Origin: Butyricimonas muris
Lineage (GTDB): Bacteria > Bacteroidota > Bacteroidia > Bacteroidales > Marinifilaceae
Assembly: GCF_046365375.1 (NCBI RefSeq)
Contig: NZ_JBKEIT010000004.1
Span: 248,001 to 312,000, forward strand
DNA length: 64,000 bases
Reading direction: 5' to 3'
The position numbers and the translations under genes were made by a program. Shown piece by piece: positions 35,901-44,340 of the stretch (position 1 is the stretch's first letter; every line of letters begins with the position of its first letter). Below the pieces are notes generated by a model. That model saw nothing but the letters and a program-made list of their open reading frames with translations. It was not told the origin of the DNA and did no database searches.

Positions 35901-36681
35901 TGGTTTTTATTCTTACCGTTTCATGGGCTTAGATCCGAAAGACGGGCGTCCGATGTTCCCGAACCTGGAACAAACGATAGGGGAGGGGGATGACGCTGTT
36001 GATTATGGAGAACAGTTTAAGATAATGACAAATGAAGAGCGATATATGTCGGTTATGGAATATTCTGGTACACGAGTACCTTATTTGCAGGGCGGTATAT
36101 TGAATAGTATCTCGTATAATCGATTTACACTTTCGATAAATCTATCGTATAGTCTTGGTTCTAAAGTGCGTTTGTTGAAATTGTACTCGGGGATTTCAGG
36201 AGAGAATTCAACTTTAGCTCCGAGTCCGATGGAAAATGTTCGGAAGGAGTTTTTGAAACGTTGGCGGCAGCCTGGTGACGAACAGTATACAAATATCCCG
36301 AGTATATTGAATAATTCGGAATTTATGCTGACTGTTGGTGCGAGTGGGCCTTGGTGGTTGAAAGATGCATATAATGAATCTGTCGATAGAAAGAAGATTG
36401 CCGAGAATATTTGGCAAATGTATGATTACTCGAATATCAGAGTTGTAAGTGGTGATTATTTGAAGATTCAAAACGTTTCAATCCGTTATAATTTGCCCGA
36501 GGCTATTTGTAAGAAGATTCACATGAAATCAGCTTATGTGTCTTTAACCGGAACTAATTTGCACACGTTCTGTAGCAAAAAACTGAAAGGTCAGGATCCG
36601 ACTACACAATCGGGAAGTGCCTCTACGATATCGATGTCGTTGCGACCGACATATTCATTTAGTTTAAATGTTTCATTTTAA
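32947..36681 (+). CDS. SusC/RagA-family TonB-dependent transporter with STN domain
   Basis: 1244 residues. Signal peptide (LFLLVFFTFSLTANVRAQ); STN domain at about 45-120 (VSMKTLFEEIQRQTSFYFVFSAEQ); carboxypeptidase-regulatory-like domain (VVGKVTDEKKFPLPGVTVQLKG...). The plug begins EVVINTGYTRVDARKNASAIT and contains ILKDASATAIYGKEAANGVIVITTKKGK, a SusC hallmark. The remainder is the 22-strand barrel, ending in an aromatic residue. The STN domain marks it as a signalling receptor for the FecR/sigma pair. Given the proteases downstream, peptides are a more likely substrate than glycans, as in RagA; this is an inference. Confidence 0.95.
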   Translation: MKKSRLCPHPYPGIGRKIFLIMKLCLFLLVFFTFSLTANVRAQKEKVNLSLKEVSMKTLFEEIQRQTSFYFVFSAEQTQRLGMFTVEAKNENLENVLNRIFANTGFVYEFNKDLIIIRPKADVAQAKKEIRVVGKVTDEKKFPLPGVTVQLKGLQLGTATDKDGNYSIRFVESDKGMILVYSFIGMETQEIKYTGKDTINVVMRETVAELEEVVINTGYTRVDARKNASAITTIKAEDIITPGLQTIDQMLEGYVPGMIFMQNTGQIGAAPRLRIRGTSTVLGSQEPLWVVDGVVVKDPVDIDPQDINDLDFVNLLGNAISGLNPEDIEQIDILKDASATAIYGKEAANGVIVITTKKGKQGPPTVSYSLSGSFTQRPSYNDRSVNMMNSKQRIDLSREMIEKKMAYPSNTMWVGYEAAYREYLNGRISYEEFERQVNYYETLNTDWFDILMKNAFSHKHTLSLSGGSSALRYYASLGLNNTEGNVRGELNRGYTTNLNLSGSFDKFTVSFGLQGNVSKKKYTPNDVGVTEFAYNTSRAVPVRNPDGSYWYYGKAMTLPGEDGPSYYMVNILEDRDNTSQEINQNGLTFQATVDYQVLPALKLGVLLSYAFSNSNSEVWHGENSYYSRSLAKFEGATEVNFKKNSTLPIGGELKESRTERNAYTVRGQVEYREALDKDEFHVLNVNAGGEIKSNKYNTYAKTTRGYMKERSKMVASVDFSEYPKYLEWLRTPAALGQYTTQNSHDVSVYLTAGYSYKNIYNFSFNARADFSNEFGNRAKDKFFPIWAVAGRWNLSENVLKEVSWINDLSLRASFGYQGNVPQVSPRLVIKKEASSTLFNELYSSVSQFPNPDLKWEKTASTNVSVDFALFKRKINGSLSYYYRKTTDAYMQKSISEVNGVTGYTVNQGTITNQGVEISLNFTPINTMGADGKGFRWRFDPQLGQVMNKLIDKAVKTKDKTVRDDKDITYSDYLNGTVQTVKRSLNGFYSYRFMGLDPKDGRPMFPNLEQTIGEGDDAVDYGEQFKIMTNEERYMSVMEYSGTRVPYLQGGILNSISYNRFTLSINLSYSLGSKVRLLKLYSGISGENSTLAPSPMENVRKEFLKRWRQPGDEQYTNIPSILNNSEFMLTVGASGPWWLKDAYNESVDRKKIAENIWQMYDYSNIRVVSGDYLKIQNVSIRYNLPEAICKKIHMKSAYVSLTGTNLHTFCSKKLKGQDPTTQSGSASTISMSLRPTYSFSLNVSF

Positions 36682-36691
36682 TAGAAAGAAT

Positions 36692-38161
36692 ATGAATAAA
36701 ATATATCTATATGTGATAGCGTTACTTTTGGTAATTTCTTCCTGCGGTGAGTTTCTGGAGGAGGAGTCACAGAATTTGAGTTATGTTCATACAACTCAGG
36801 ATTTGGATGAGTTGTTGATCGGAAACGGATACTTGCAGAAAAATACAACCGGAGATCCATATCGTTTTGTATGGTTGGATATGATGGATGATGATGTGAC
36901 ACATTTTTTAATGAGGGCTCCAACGGATTACAGTACCGTTATCTTTAATTTTATGCGGTATTTTTACAGATGGGATTCTTATCCTTTCAATGACGACCAA
37001 CCCAATTTGTGGGCTGGTGCGATGGGGTGGAGTAAGCTCTATAGCTGTATAGGTATGGCGAATGTAATTTTGGGTGAGATCGAACGATTCAAGGATGAAA
37101 AGGAGTATAGCCGGATTAAGGGTGAAGCTTTTTTCCTAAGAGCATTTTATTACTTCTACTTGGTCAATATCTGGGGACATCCTTATAATCCTTCATCGGC
37201 TTCCTCGGATTTAGGTGTGCCGATTAAATTGACGGATTATATTGAAGATAAAGGATATAGTAGGAATAGCGTAGAAGAATGTTATCAACAGATAGTAAAA
37301 GATGCTAAAGAAGCAATTGTTTATTTGGAGGGGGTTGTACAACCTTCGACTCGGAGAGCGAATCAAAATGCCGCCCGTGCTTTATTGGCTAAAACGTATT
37401 TGTACATGAATCAGTATGAGTTAGCGTTGGAGCAATGTAATGCTATTTTGGAGAAACCGGGTGATTTGGTTTTGTATGATTTGAATGCGATGACTGTGAG
37501 TGCTTTTTATACTATACAGAGAAAACAAATATCAAGTGAGTGTGTTTTTACGAATAGTTATGGTCCGACGTTGTTCCAGACTACGGCAGAATCCATAGCA
37601 GTTTCTTCAGATTTACTAAATTGTTATGATGCCGTGAATGATTTGAGGTTTAATTCGGGTAAGGATTCTCACTTCTTTAGGTATTATTCAGGAAGTTATT
37701 TTGGTTGGGTAAAATCCGGTAATAACGAAGTACATAGTATTAGTCTGTCTTTTCCGGAGGTATACTTGAATAAAGCAGAGGCTTTGGCGATGTTGGATCG
37801 ACCAGATGAGGCTATCGAAACGTTACAAGAATTACGAGTAAAGAGAATGCTTGATGCCGGAACAATAAATTTGACGGGAGAAGACTTGGTTAAATTTATC
37901 AGGGAGGAACGGCGTCGGGAACTTTGTTTTATGGGACAACGCTGGTTTGATTTGAAGCGTTATGCGGTACATCCCAAATATCCGAAAAAGACAAGGATAG
38001 AACATCCTTACTATACTTGGACAGGAAGTAGTGTCATGCTTGAGAAAACATATGTATTAGAGGAATACCCGGGTGATGGAGGATGGTTGATGCCATTCCC
38101 GAGTAGTGCGCTTATATCGAATGAAGGGGCTTTGAAAAACAATATGCGTCCGGAGAGATAA
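36692..38161 (+). CDS. SusD/RagB-family substrate-binding lipoprotein
   Basis: 489 residues from ATG 36692, 10 bases after susC; an alternative upstream start at 36668 overlaps susC. The lipobox is VISSC. SusD features are ACFL-like KGEAFFLRAFYYFYLVNIWGHPY, TPR-like helices (ARALLAKTYLYMNQYELALEQCNAIL) and a C-terminal IREERRRELCFMGQRWFDLKRYA. It forms the extracellular lid on the SusC barrel. Confidence 0.95.
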   Translation: MNKIYLYVIALLLVISSCGEFLEEESQNLSYVHTTQDLDELLIGNGYLQKNTTGDPYRFVWLDMMDDDVTHFLMRAPTDYSTVIFNFMRYFYRWDSYPFNDDQPNLWAGAMGWSKLYSCIGMANVILGEIERFKDEKEYSRIKGEAFFLRAFYYFYLVNIWGHPYNPSSASSDLGVPIKLTDYIEDKGYSRNSVEECYQQIVKDAKEAIVYLEGVVQPSTRRANQNAARALLAKTYLYMNQYELALEQCNAILEKPGDLVLYDLNAMTVSAFYTIQRKQISSECVFTNSYGPTLFQTTAESIAVSSDLLNCYDAVNDLRFNSGKDSHFFRYYSGSYFGWVKSGNNEVHSISLSFPEVYLNKAEALAMLDRPDEAIETLQELRVKRMLDAGTINLTGEDLVKFIREERRRELCFMGQRWFDLKRYAVHPKYPKKTRIEHPYYTWTGSSVMLEKTYVLEEYPGDGGWLMPFPSSALISNEGALKNNMRPER

Positions 38162-38185
38162 ATGTGAAAAATATAAAGAAAGAGT

Positions 38186-39103
38186 ATGAAAGCAAAAATA
38201 TTATTTTTAGGATATATATGTGGGTTATTTCTTTTTGGCAGTTGTTATAAAGAAAATGATATAAGCCCGTCGTACTTGGATCGGAATTGGTATGTTCTGG
38301 AAGATTCTGAAAATCCATTGGATCATCAAAGGTATCTAGTGTACAAAGAATATGGAATTCCTATCTTTTATAAAGATACGATAGGAAGTCAAAACCGGGG
38401 GGTAGATGCTTTCGGGGAACCGGTGATATATTACGAGGTGATTAATCCGGATTACACGATCGAGACTATGTTTAAGAAAACAACGTTTGAGTTGAGTGAG
38501 CAAGAGGATGATTTAATAAATGGAGTGAAATTGATTGGCGAAAGAGTGATGCCGGAGTTGATTTCTCCTGTATTATACCCGCGTTGTTTCTTGCTAGTGA
38601 AAAAAATAACTTTATCGAATGTGTCTTCTTATGAAGCAAATTGTTTCCGAGGGATGATGACAACGTTGGTTTCTTGCGTGGAAAAACTGAAAGACATGAG
38701 TGATGCGGAATTGAAACGGTTAGCAATGGAAGTTGTTGGGGAACAGATTGGGGCATATTTGGCAGATAGTTGTATGGTGGAACTGGAATCATTCATTAAT
38801 GTATCGAGAAAAGAAGTGAATCCGACAGGAACTTTGTACTCATTCCGATTGCTGTTGAATTCTAGCCCTAAAATGGCTCCTGTGGAGAATTACGGATTCT
38901 TATCTTTTGATAGAAAAGAGGCCAATAATGCAAATACTTGTTTTACTGTAACGGAACAGCGGGACGTGATGGATTACGTGACCGAGGTGTACATGAATGA
39001 CGATGTGGCTTTCAAGGAGAAATATAAAGATTATCCTTACGTGCTAAAAAAGTATGACTTGATGAAGAAAGTCGTGGCGGATATAAAAGCCAGATTTAAA
39101 TAG
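38186..39103 (+). CDS. Hypothetical lipoprotein of the SusCD/protease operon
   Basis: 305 residues with a lipobox (LFLFGSC). No HExxH or other catalytic motif is seen. The pattern LIGERVMPELISPVLYPRCFLLVKKI faintly recalls the region before the active site of Peptidase_Mx1-type lipoproteins, which often follow susD, but the zinc site is absent. It is probably surface-exposed and may bind substrate. It lies 24 bases after susD on the same strand. The function is not recognised. Confidence 0.7.
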   Translation: MKAKILFLGYICGLFLFGSCYKENDISPSYLDRNWYVLEDSENPLDHQRYLVYKEYGIPIFYKDTIGSQNRGVDAFGEPVIYYEVINPDYTIETMFKKTTFELSEQEDDLINGVKLIGERVMPELISPVLYPRCFLLVKKITLSNVSSYEANCFRGMMTTLVSCVEKLKDMSDAELKRLAMEVVGEQIGAYLADSCMVELESFINVSRKEVNPTGTLYSFRLLLNSSPKMAPVENYGFLSFDRKEANNANTCFTVTEQRDVMDYVTEVYMNDDVAFKEKYKDYPYVLKKYDLMKKVVADIKARFK

Positions 39104-39131
39104 TGTTGAGTTTTATTGATATGATGTTTTT

Positions 39132-39160
39132 CAAGGTGTTATCCTAAAGATAACACCTTG
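39132..39160 (+). terminator. Perfect hairpin between the lipoprotein and first protease
   Basis: A perfect 12-bp stem (CAAGGTGTTATC/GATAACACCTTG) closes a CTAAA loop. It is followed by AATTAAAAA rather than Ts, so it probably acts as an attenuator or mRNA stabiliser instead of full termination. Confidence 0.5.
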
Positions 39161-39222
39161 AATTAAAAACTCTTTGTGTTTAAAAAGAGGGGTGTTTGGT
39201 TCGACGTATTAAAAAAAGATGT

Positions 39223-41811
39223 ATGAGTAAATGGTTAGTATGGGGTGTGTGGTTAGTGTATTTGTTGGCTTGCCCTTGTTCTGCGGATGCCGGATTCTGG
39301 AAAAAGAAGAAGAAAGGCAAGGCGGAGGTAAAGGTGGAGTTGAGCGAGTACGATAAATTATTTAAAGGGAAAAGATATGAAACCGCTATCAGTAAATTTA
39401 TGGCGGTACATAAAATGGACGGAAAGGTTTATTTGGAATATCCTTTGCGACTGATGGGGAGAGAGTTGTTACTTGCTTCTACGACTACGGTTTCCACGGA
39501 TAACACAGTATGCACGAATGGTTATAAAGAGAATACTCCCTTGCATGTCCGGTTCACGTTGGAGAACGGTATGGTACAGTTGAGGAAGGTGAATGCTTGG
39601 ATAGCTGCGGATGGGGATAAAGAGAAGATGGAACAGATTATTCGACAGAATTACAGTGATCCGGTAGCGGCGGCTTACAAGGTATTGGCGTATACGCCGG
39701 ATAGTTTGGCGGTGGTGTTCGAGATGACGGGGATGTTTTTGAACGAAGAACCTCAGTTGTCACCGATACCCGACGAGAGTGGGGGAATGAAGGTGACGGC
39801 TTCTTATAATGGTAATCTGTCTTCTGTGCTGGAATTAAAGGCGTTTGAAGATAACGTGTCTGTGAAATCACGATTGATGTATAATTATTCGGTTACTTAT
39901 GACCGGATGGCGTTGGTGAAAGATCAACCGCTGAACGTGGAGGTAACCCGGACTTTGTTGTTGTTACCGGAAAAGAGGATGCGTCCCCGGATTTCTGATT
40001 TGAGATTAGGGGTATTTCTGACGCAAAAGCGTTATCTGTCGGAGCGGGGTGAAGAGGTAAGAAAATGTACTTATGCCAATCGTTGGCGTTTGGAGCCTCG
40101 GGACGAAGAGGCTTATCGACGGGGAAAACCGGTAGAACCCGTGAAGCCTATTGTTTTTTACGTGGATACACTTTTCCCGGAGGCTTGGAAAAAGCCGATA
40201 CGGGAAGGGGTATTGAAATGGAATCGTGCCTTTGAGAAGATCGGTTTTAAAAACGTGATGCAAGTACGGGATTTTCCCCGGGATGATCGTTCGTTTGATC
40301 CCGATAACTTGACGTATTCCTGTATTCGCTACGTGCCGACAGGGGTGGCTAATGCCATGGGACCCTCGTGGGTAGACCCGTCTACCGGAGAAATATTGAA
40401 CGCGAGTGTATTGATTTATAATAACGTGATCGAGATGATTCGGGGCTGGCGCTTCGTGCAGACGGCACAGGTAGACCCGTCGGTACGGGGAAAGGTGTTG
40501 TCGGAAGCGGTATTACACGAATCGTTGAGTTACGTCGTGGCACACGAGGTGGGACATTGTTTGGGACTGATGCATAATATGGCGGCATCGAGTGCTTATC
40601 CCGTGGATTCATTGCGTTCGGTCGGGTTCACGGGGAAATATGGTACGACACCTTCGATTATGGATTATGCCCGCTTTAATTACGTGGCGCAGCCCGGTGA
40701 TGCGGGAGTGAAGCTGACACCCCCGGATTTAGGAGTGTATGACGAATTTGTTATCCGGTGGTTGTACACGCCTGTTTACGGGACGACTTCGATATGGGAC
40801 GAGGCGAAGGTATTGGAAAGTTGGGTGGACGAGAAAGCGGATAATCCGATGTATCGTTTCGGAAGACAGCAACTTATGGGGCGTTATGATCCGTCCGCAA
40901 TCGAGGAGGACTTGGGAGATGATCCTATGAAAGCGGGAGAATACGGTATACGGAATCTGAAATATATCCTTGCCCGGTTGAATGAATGGATTGAAGATGA
41001 TCCGGCGGCGGAGTATCGTCAGCAATTGTATGATTATATTGTAAATCAATACTATCGCTATATCCGGAACGTGACCTATAATATAGGGGGAATATATCTT
41101 TCCGACGCCAAAGAGGAAAGTTTTTATAAACGCTATCGACCGGTACCCGCTGAAATACAAAAAGCTTCTGTGAAATGGGTGTTCGAGCAGTTGAGGGATA
41201 TGGCGTGGTTGGATGATCCGCTTGTGTTACGGAAATTCCCGTTGGGAATGGCTTCGTCCGTGAATTTGACAGAGATTATCGGCAAGCAACTGATCGCCTC
41301 GTGTAGCCGGGTTACCTTGTCGGCTTCACTCGCGGGAGGATATCCGGTCGGGGATTATTTCAATGATCTGTATGCGGGGATATGGGTGAGTGCTATCGAG
41401 GGACGGGAATTGACGGCGGGAGATATGATCCTGCAATCGCTATTCGTGAAACAGTCGGAGGAACCGATGAAAACGATGGTTGGAAGTCGGGTTGGCTTGA
41501 CAGATGGAGATTGTCCGACGTTGTTGGATACGTGGTGTTATGGATTGGACCCGACGGGAATGACGGAGCGGTATATCGGCGTGATACGGCAACATGAATT
41601 GTCCCGTTTCGGGAATGGGTACGGGTGGCAACGAGTGGTGGATACCCGGGCGTTGGAAGAGATGCCGACTTATTATTTAGAGGCTATGTTTAAAATAAAG
41701 CGTTTGCTGGAGGAAAAGATGGAAAGTTTCACGGGAAAGGATCAAACGCATTATCAAGCGATGCTGTTCATGATAAAGCAGGTTTTGGGTAAACAGGCGG
41801 GAATGAATTAA
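39223..41811 (+). CDS. Zincin-like metalloprotease (DUF5117/DUF5118/DUF4953), copy 1
   Basis: 862 residues from ATG 39223. Signal peptide (WGVWLVYLLACPCSADA), then a basic linker and the DUF5118/DUF5117-like half (YDKLFKGKRYETAISKFMAVHKMDGKVYLEYPLRLMGRELLLAST). The zinc site AHEVGHCLGLMHN has H441, E442, H445 and H451, the full HExxHxxGxxH metzincin-type motif, followed by the conserved TPSIMDYARFNYVAQPGD with its methionine. It is expected to be a secreted or outer-membrane-associated peptidase feeding peptides to the SusC/SusD pair. It is one of three tandem paralogs. Confidence 0.92.
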   Translation: MSKWLVWGVWLVYLLACPCSADAGFWKKKKKGKAEVKVELSEYDKLFKGKRYETAISKFMAVHKMDGKVYLEYPLRLMGRELLLASTTTVSTDNTVCTNGYKENTPLHVRFTLENGMVQLRKVNAWIAADGDKEKMEQIIRQNYSDPVAAAYKVLAYTPDSLAVVFEMTGMFLNEEPQLSPIPDESGGMKVTASYNGNLSSVLELKAFEDNVSVKSRLMYNYSVTYDRMALVKDQPLNVEVTRTLLLLPEKRMRPRISDLRLGVFLTQKRYLSERGEEVRKCTYANRWRLEPRDEEAYRRGKPVEPVKPIVFYVDTLFPEAWKKPIREGVLKWNRAFEKIGFKNVMQVRDFPRDDRSFDPDNLTYSCIRYVPTGVANAMGPSWVDPSTGEILNASVLIYNNVIEMIRGWRFVQTAQVDPSVRGKVLSEAVLHESLSYVVAHEVGHCLGLMHNMAASSAYPVDSLRSVGFTGKYGTTPSIMDYARFNYVAQPGDAGVKLTPPDLGVYDEFVIRWLYTPVYGTTSIWDEAKVLESWVDEKADNPMYRFGRQQLMGRYDPSAIEEDLGDDPMKAGEYGIRNLKYILARLNEWIEDDPAAEYRQQLYDYIVNQYYRYIRNVTYNIGGIYLSDAKEESFYKRYRPVPAEIQKASVKWVFEQLRDMAWLDDPLVLRKFPLGMASSVNLTEIIGKQLIASCSRVTLSASLAGGYPVGDYFNDLYAGIWVSAIEGRELTAGDMILQSLFVKQSEEPMKTMVGSRVGLTDGDCPTLLDTWCYGLDPTGMTERYIGVIRQHELSRFGNGYGWQRVVDTRALEEMPTYYLEAMFKIKRLLEEKMESFTGKDQTHYQAMLFMIKQVLGKQAGMN

Positions 41812-41816
41812 AACAG

Positions 41817-44333
41817 ATGATTATGAGAAAGTGGATAATACCTTGTATAGTTTTGGTTGCTCTGGGCTTTTGGTCTGTTTCTACCGTGTCTGCTTCCGAA
41901 CGAAAGAAGCGGAAAAAAGAGGAGACGGTGCAACCGGGGAAATACGAGAAACTGTTTCAAGGTAAAAAATATATAACAGTTTCCGGTGATTTTATGACAT
42001 TGCATAAGATGGACGGGAAACTTTATTTCGAGATGCCGTTGAAGTGGATGGGACGGGATATGTTGCTTGCCTCGGCTACTTCCGGGACGAGTGACAATCT
42101 GGCTGCCGTGAGCGGATATGCGCCCGGTGGAGGGATGCACGTGCGCTTCATGATACAGGACAGCACGGTGCAATTGCGACTGGTGGCAACTTCCGTGACA
42201 GTAGACGAGAATAATCCCCGGATGAGGCAAGTGATGGCACAGGGGTATAGTGATCCGATATTGTATGGTTATAAGATTTTGGCATATAATCGGGATAGTT
42301 CGGCAGTTGTTTTCGATGTGACATCTTTATTTATTTCGGACGTGCGGGAGCTTACCCCGATCGTTCCGGCTTCCGGGCAATTCCGGATCACGGGAAAGAT
42401 GACGCCTGCTTATTCTCATTTGGGTGAGGTCAAGGCATTTGACGATAACGTGTCGGTAAGGTCTTCGCTGTCCTACTCGATTAGTGCTTACTATTTTATA
42501 TTTCCGGTGATGAAGCAGGAGCCGGTAACCGTGGAGGTAACCCGGACATTGATGTTGTTGCCGGAGGATAAGATGCGTCCCCGTTTGTCGGATTCCCGTC
42601 TTGGGTTGTTTCTGACGGAACGAGAACATATTCCGGTCGAGGGTGAGGCTATACGTTCCTATTCGCTTGCCCGGCGGTGGCGTGTCGAACCCCGGGACGC
42701 GGAGGCTTACAAGCGGGGTGAACTCACGGAACCGATGAAGCCGATCGTCATGTACGTGGACAATCATTTTCCGGAAGGGTGGAAAGAACCAATCAAGAGG
42801 GGGATATTGAGATGGAACAAGGCTTTCGAGAAGATCGGTTTCAAGAACGTGATTCAAGTGAGGGATTTCCCGACGGACGACTCTGATTTTGATCCCGATA
42901 ACCTGAAATACTCGTGTGTGAGGTATATTCCTTTCACGTTGGAAGAGGGTGTCGGTCCTTTTTGGGTAGACCCGTCATCGGGTGAGATATTGAATGCCCG
43001 GATATTAATATTCAACGACGTGGTAAAAGCGATTCAGCGGGATCGGTTCGTGCAGACGGCACAAATAGACTCTAACGTGAGGGCAAAGAAGATACCGGAC
43101 GAGGTGATTGGCGAGTCGTTGGAAGCTATGGCAGCACAGAAAATGGGGAACTGTCTGGGGCTGATGAATAATCTGGCTGCTTCTTACGCTTACCCGGTCG
43201 ATTCGTTGCGTTCAGCTTCTTTTACCTTGAAATATGGTATTACACCTTCGATCATGGATCGGTTGCAATATAATTACGTGGCTCAACCGGGAGATCGGGG
43301 TGTACGATTAACTCCGCCGGATTTGGGTGAGTATGATGAATTTGTTATCCGGTGGTTGTACACGCCTTTGTGGGATATGGCTTCTTTCGAGGAGGAATCC
43401 CGGGTGCTGGAAGCATGGATAGATGAAAAGGCGGGAAATCCGGTCTATCGTTTCGGGAAACAGCAATGGATGAGTGCTTACGATCCGTCTTCATTGGAAA
43501 ATGATTTGGGGGATGACGTGTTGAAGGCGGGTGATTACGGGATAGCGAATTTGCGGTATATTGTTTCACGTTTAAAGGATTGGATAGAAGATGATTCGGA
43601 TGCCGCTTATCGTCGGCAGTTGTACTCGGCGTTGGTGACGCAATACGAGCGCTATCTGATGAGCGCTCTCGTTCACGTGGGCGGGATATATTTAACGAAG
43701 GTAAAGGAGGGAACCCCCGGAGAGCGTTTCTGTCCGGTGGCTAGAGAGCGGCAGAAGTGCGCCGTGCCGTGGATTATGCGGCAATTGCGAGATAGTGAAT
43801 GGTTGGACAACCGGGAATTATGGGAAAAGTTCTCTTTGGGTTTGCCCGATTCGTGGAGAACCCGTTCCAATGTGATTTCCCGTTTACTCGCCCGTAAATC
43901 TTACGTGGCATTGTCTGCGCATTTGTCTGATGATCCTTACTCGATGGAAGAGTTTATGCAGGACGTGTATGATGAGGTGTGGAAAACGGTCATGGAAAAC
44001 AAGGAGTTGACGCTAGTCGATAAATTGATGCAAACGGAATGGCTTGGGGCTTGCCAGTCCCGGGTGGCTACTATCGGGGGAAAACAGTTCTCGGCTGCCA
44101 CTTTACTCGCTTCGGAAGAGGTGGATTTGACGGCATTCGGTAATGGCTACGGCTGGCAACGGATGATTGAAACCCGAGTGTTGGAGAACGAGGCGATTTA
44201 TTACTATAAACTGGTGAAAGAGTGCAACAGGATGTTGAAACAAAAGGTTGCTGCGGTACGGGATGAAGAACGTCCGCACTACCGGGCGATGCTTTTGGTT
44301 ACGGAGAAAATATTAGAAGAAAAATATAAATAA
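41817..44333 (+). CDS. Zincin-like pseudoprotease, copy 2 (zinc site lost)
   Basis: 838 residues with an intact signal peptide (IVLVALGFWSVSTVSA), colinear with its two neighbours. At the active-site position the motif reads AQKMGNCLGLMNN. All three zinc ligands and the catalytic glutamate are replaced (Q441, K442, N445, N451), while CLGLM and the following NLAASYAYPVDSLRSASF are kept. SIMDYARFNY has become SIMDRLQYNY. The frame is open and the rest is well preserved, so this looks like a maintained catalytically dead paralog rather than a decaying gene. It may bind peptide, regulate, or pair with an active copy. It starts 5 bases after copy 1 and ends 7 before copy 3. Confidence 0.9.
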   Translation: MIMRKWIIPCIVLVALGFWSVSTVSASERKKRKKEETVQPGKYEKLFQGKKYITVSGDFMTLHKMDGKLYFEMPLKWMGRDMLLASATSGTSDNLAAVSGYAPGGGMHVRFMIQDSTVQLRLVATSVTVDENNPRMRQVMAQGYSDPILYGYKILAYNRDSSAVVFDVTSLFISDVRELTPIVPASGQFRITGKMTPAYSHLGEVKAFDDNVSVRSSLSYSISAYYFIFPVMKQEPVTVEVTRTLMLLPEDKMRPRLSDSRLGLFLTEREHIPVEGEAIRSYSLARRWRVEPRDAEAYKRGELTEPMKPIVMYVDNHFPEGWKEPIKRGILRWNKAFEKIGFKNVIQVRDFPTDDSDFDPDNLKYSCVRYIPFTLEEGVGPFWVDPSSGEILNARILIFNDVVKAIQRDRFVQTAQIDSNVRAKKIPDEVIGESLEAMAAQKMGNCLGLMNNLAASYAYPVDSLRSASFTLKYGITPSIMDRLQYNYVAQPGDRGVRLTPPDLGEYDEFVIRWLYTPLWDMASFEEESRVLEAWIDEKAGNPVYRFGKQQWMSAYDPSSLENDLGDDVLKAGDYGIANLRYIVSRLKDWIEDDSDAAYRRQLYSALVTQYERYLMSALVHVGGIYLTKVKEGTPGERFCPVARERQKCAVPWIMRQLRDSEWLDNRELWEKFSLGLPDSWRTRSNVISRLLARKSYVALSAHLSDDPYSMEEFMQDVYDEVWKTVMENKELTLVDKLMQTEWLGACQSRVATIGGKQFSAATLLASEEVDLTAFGNGYGWQRMIETRVLENEAIYYYKLVKECNRMLKQKVAAVRDEERPHYRAMLLVTEKILEEKYK

Positions 44334-44340
44334 TAGTACT

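Noticed and set aside
41817..44333. Calling the middle metalloprotease a pseudogene
   Set aside because: No frameshift or stop is present, the signal peptide and length are kept, and changes are concentrated on the zinc site; pseudoenzyme fits better.
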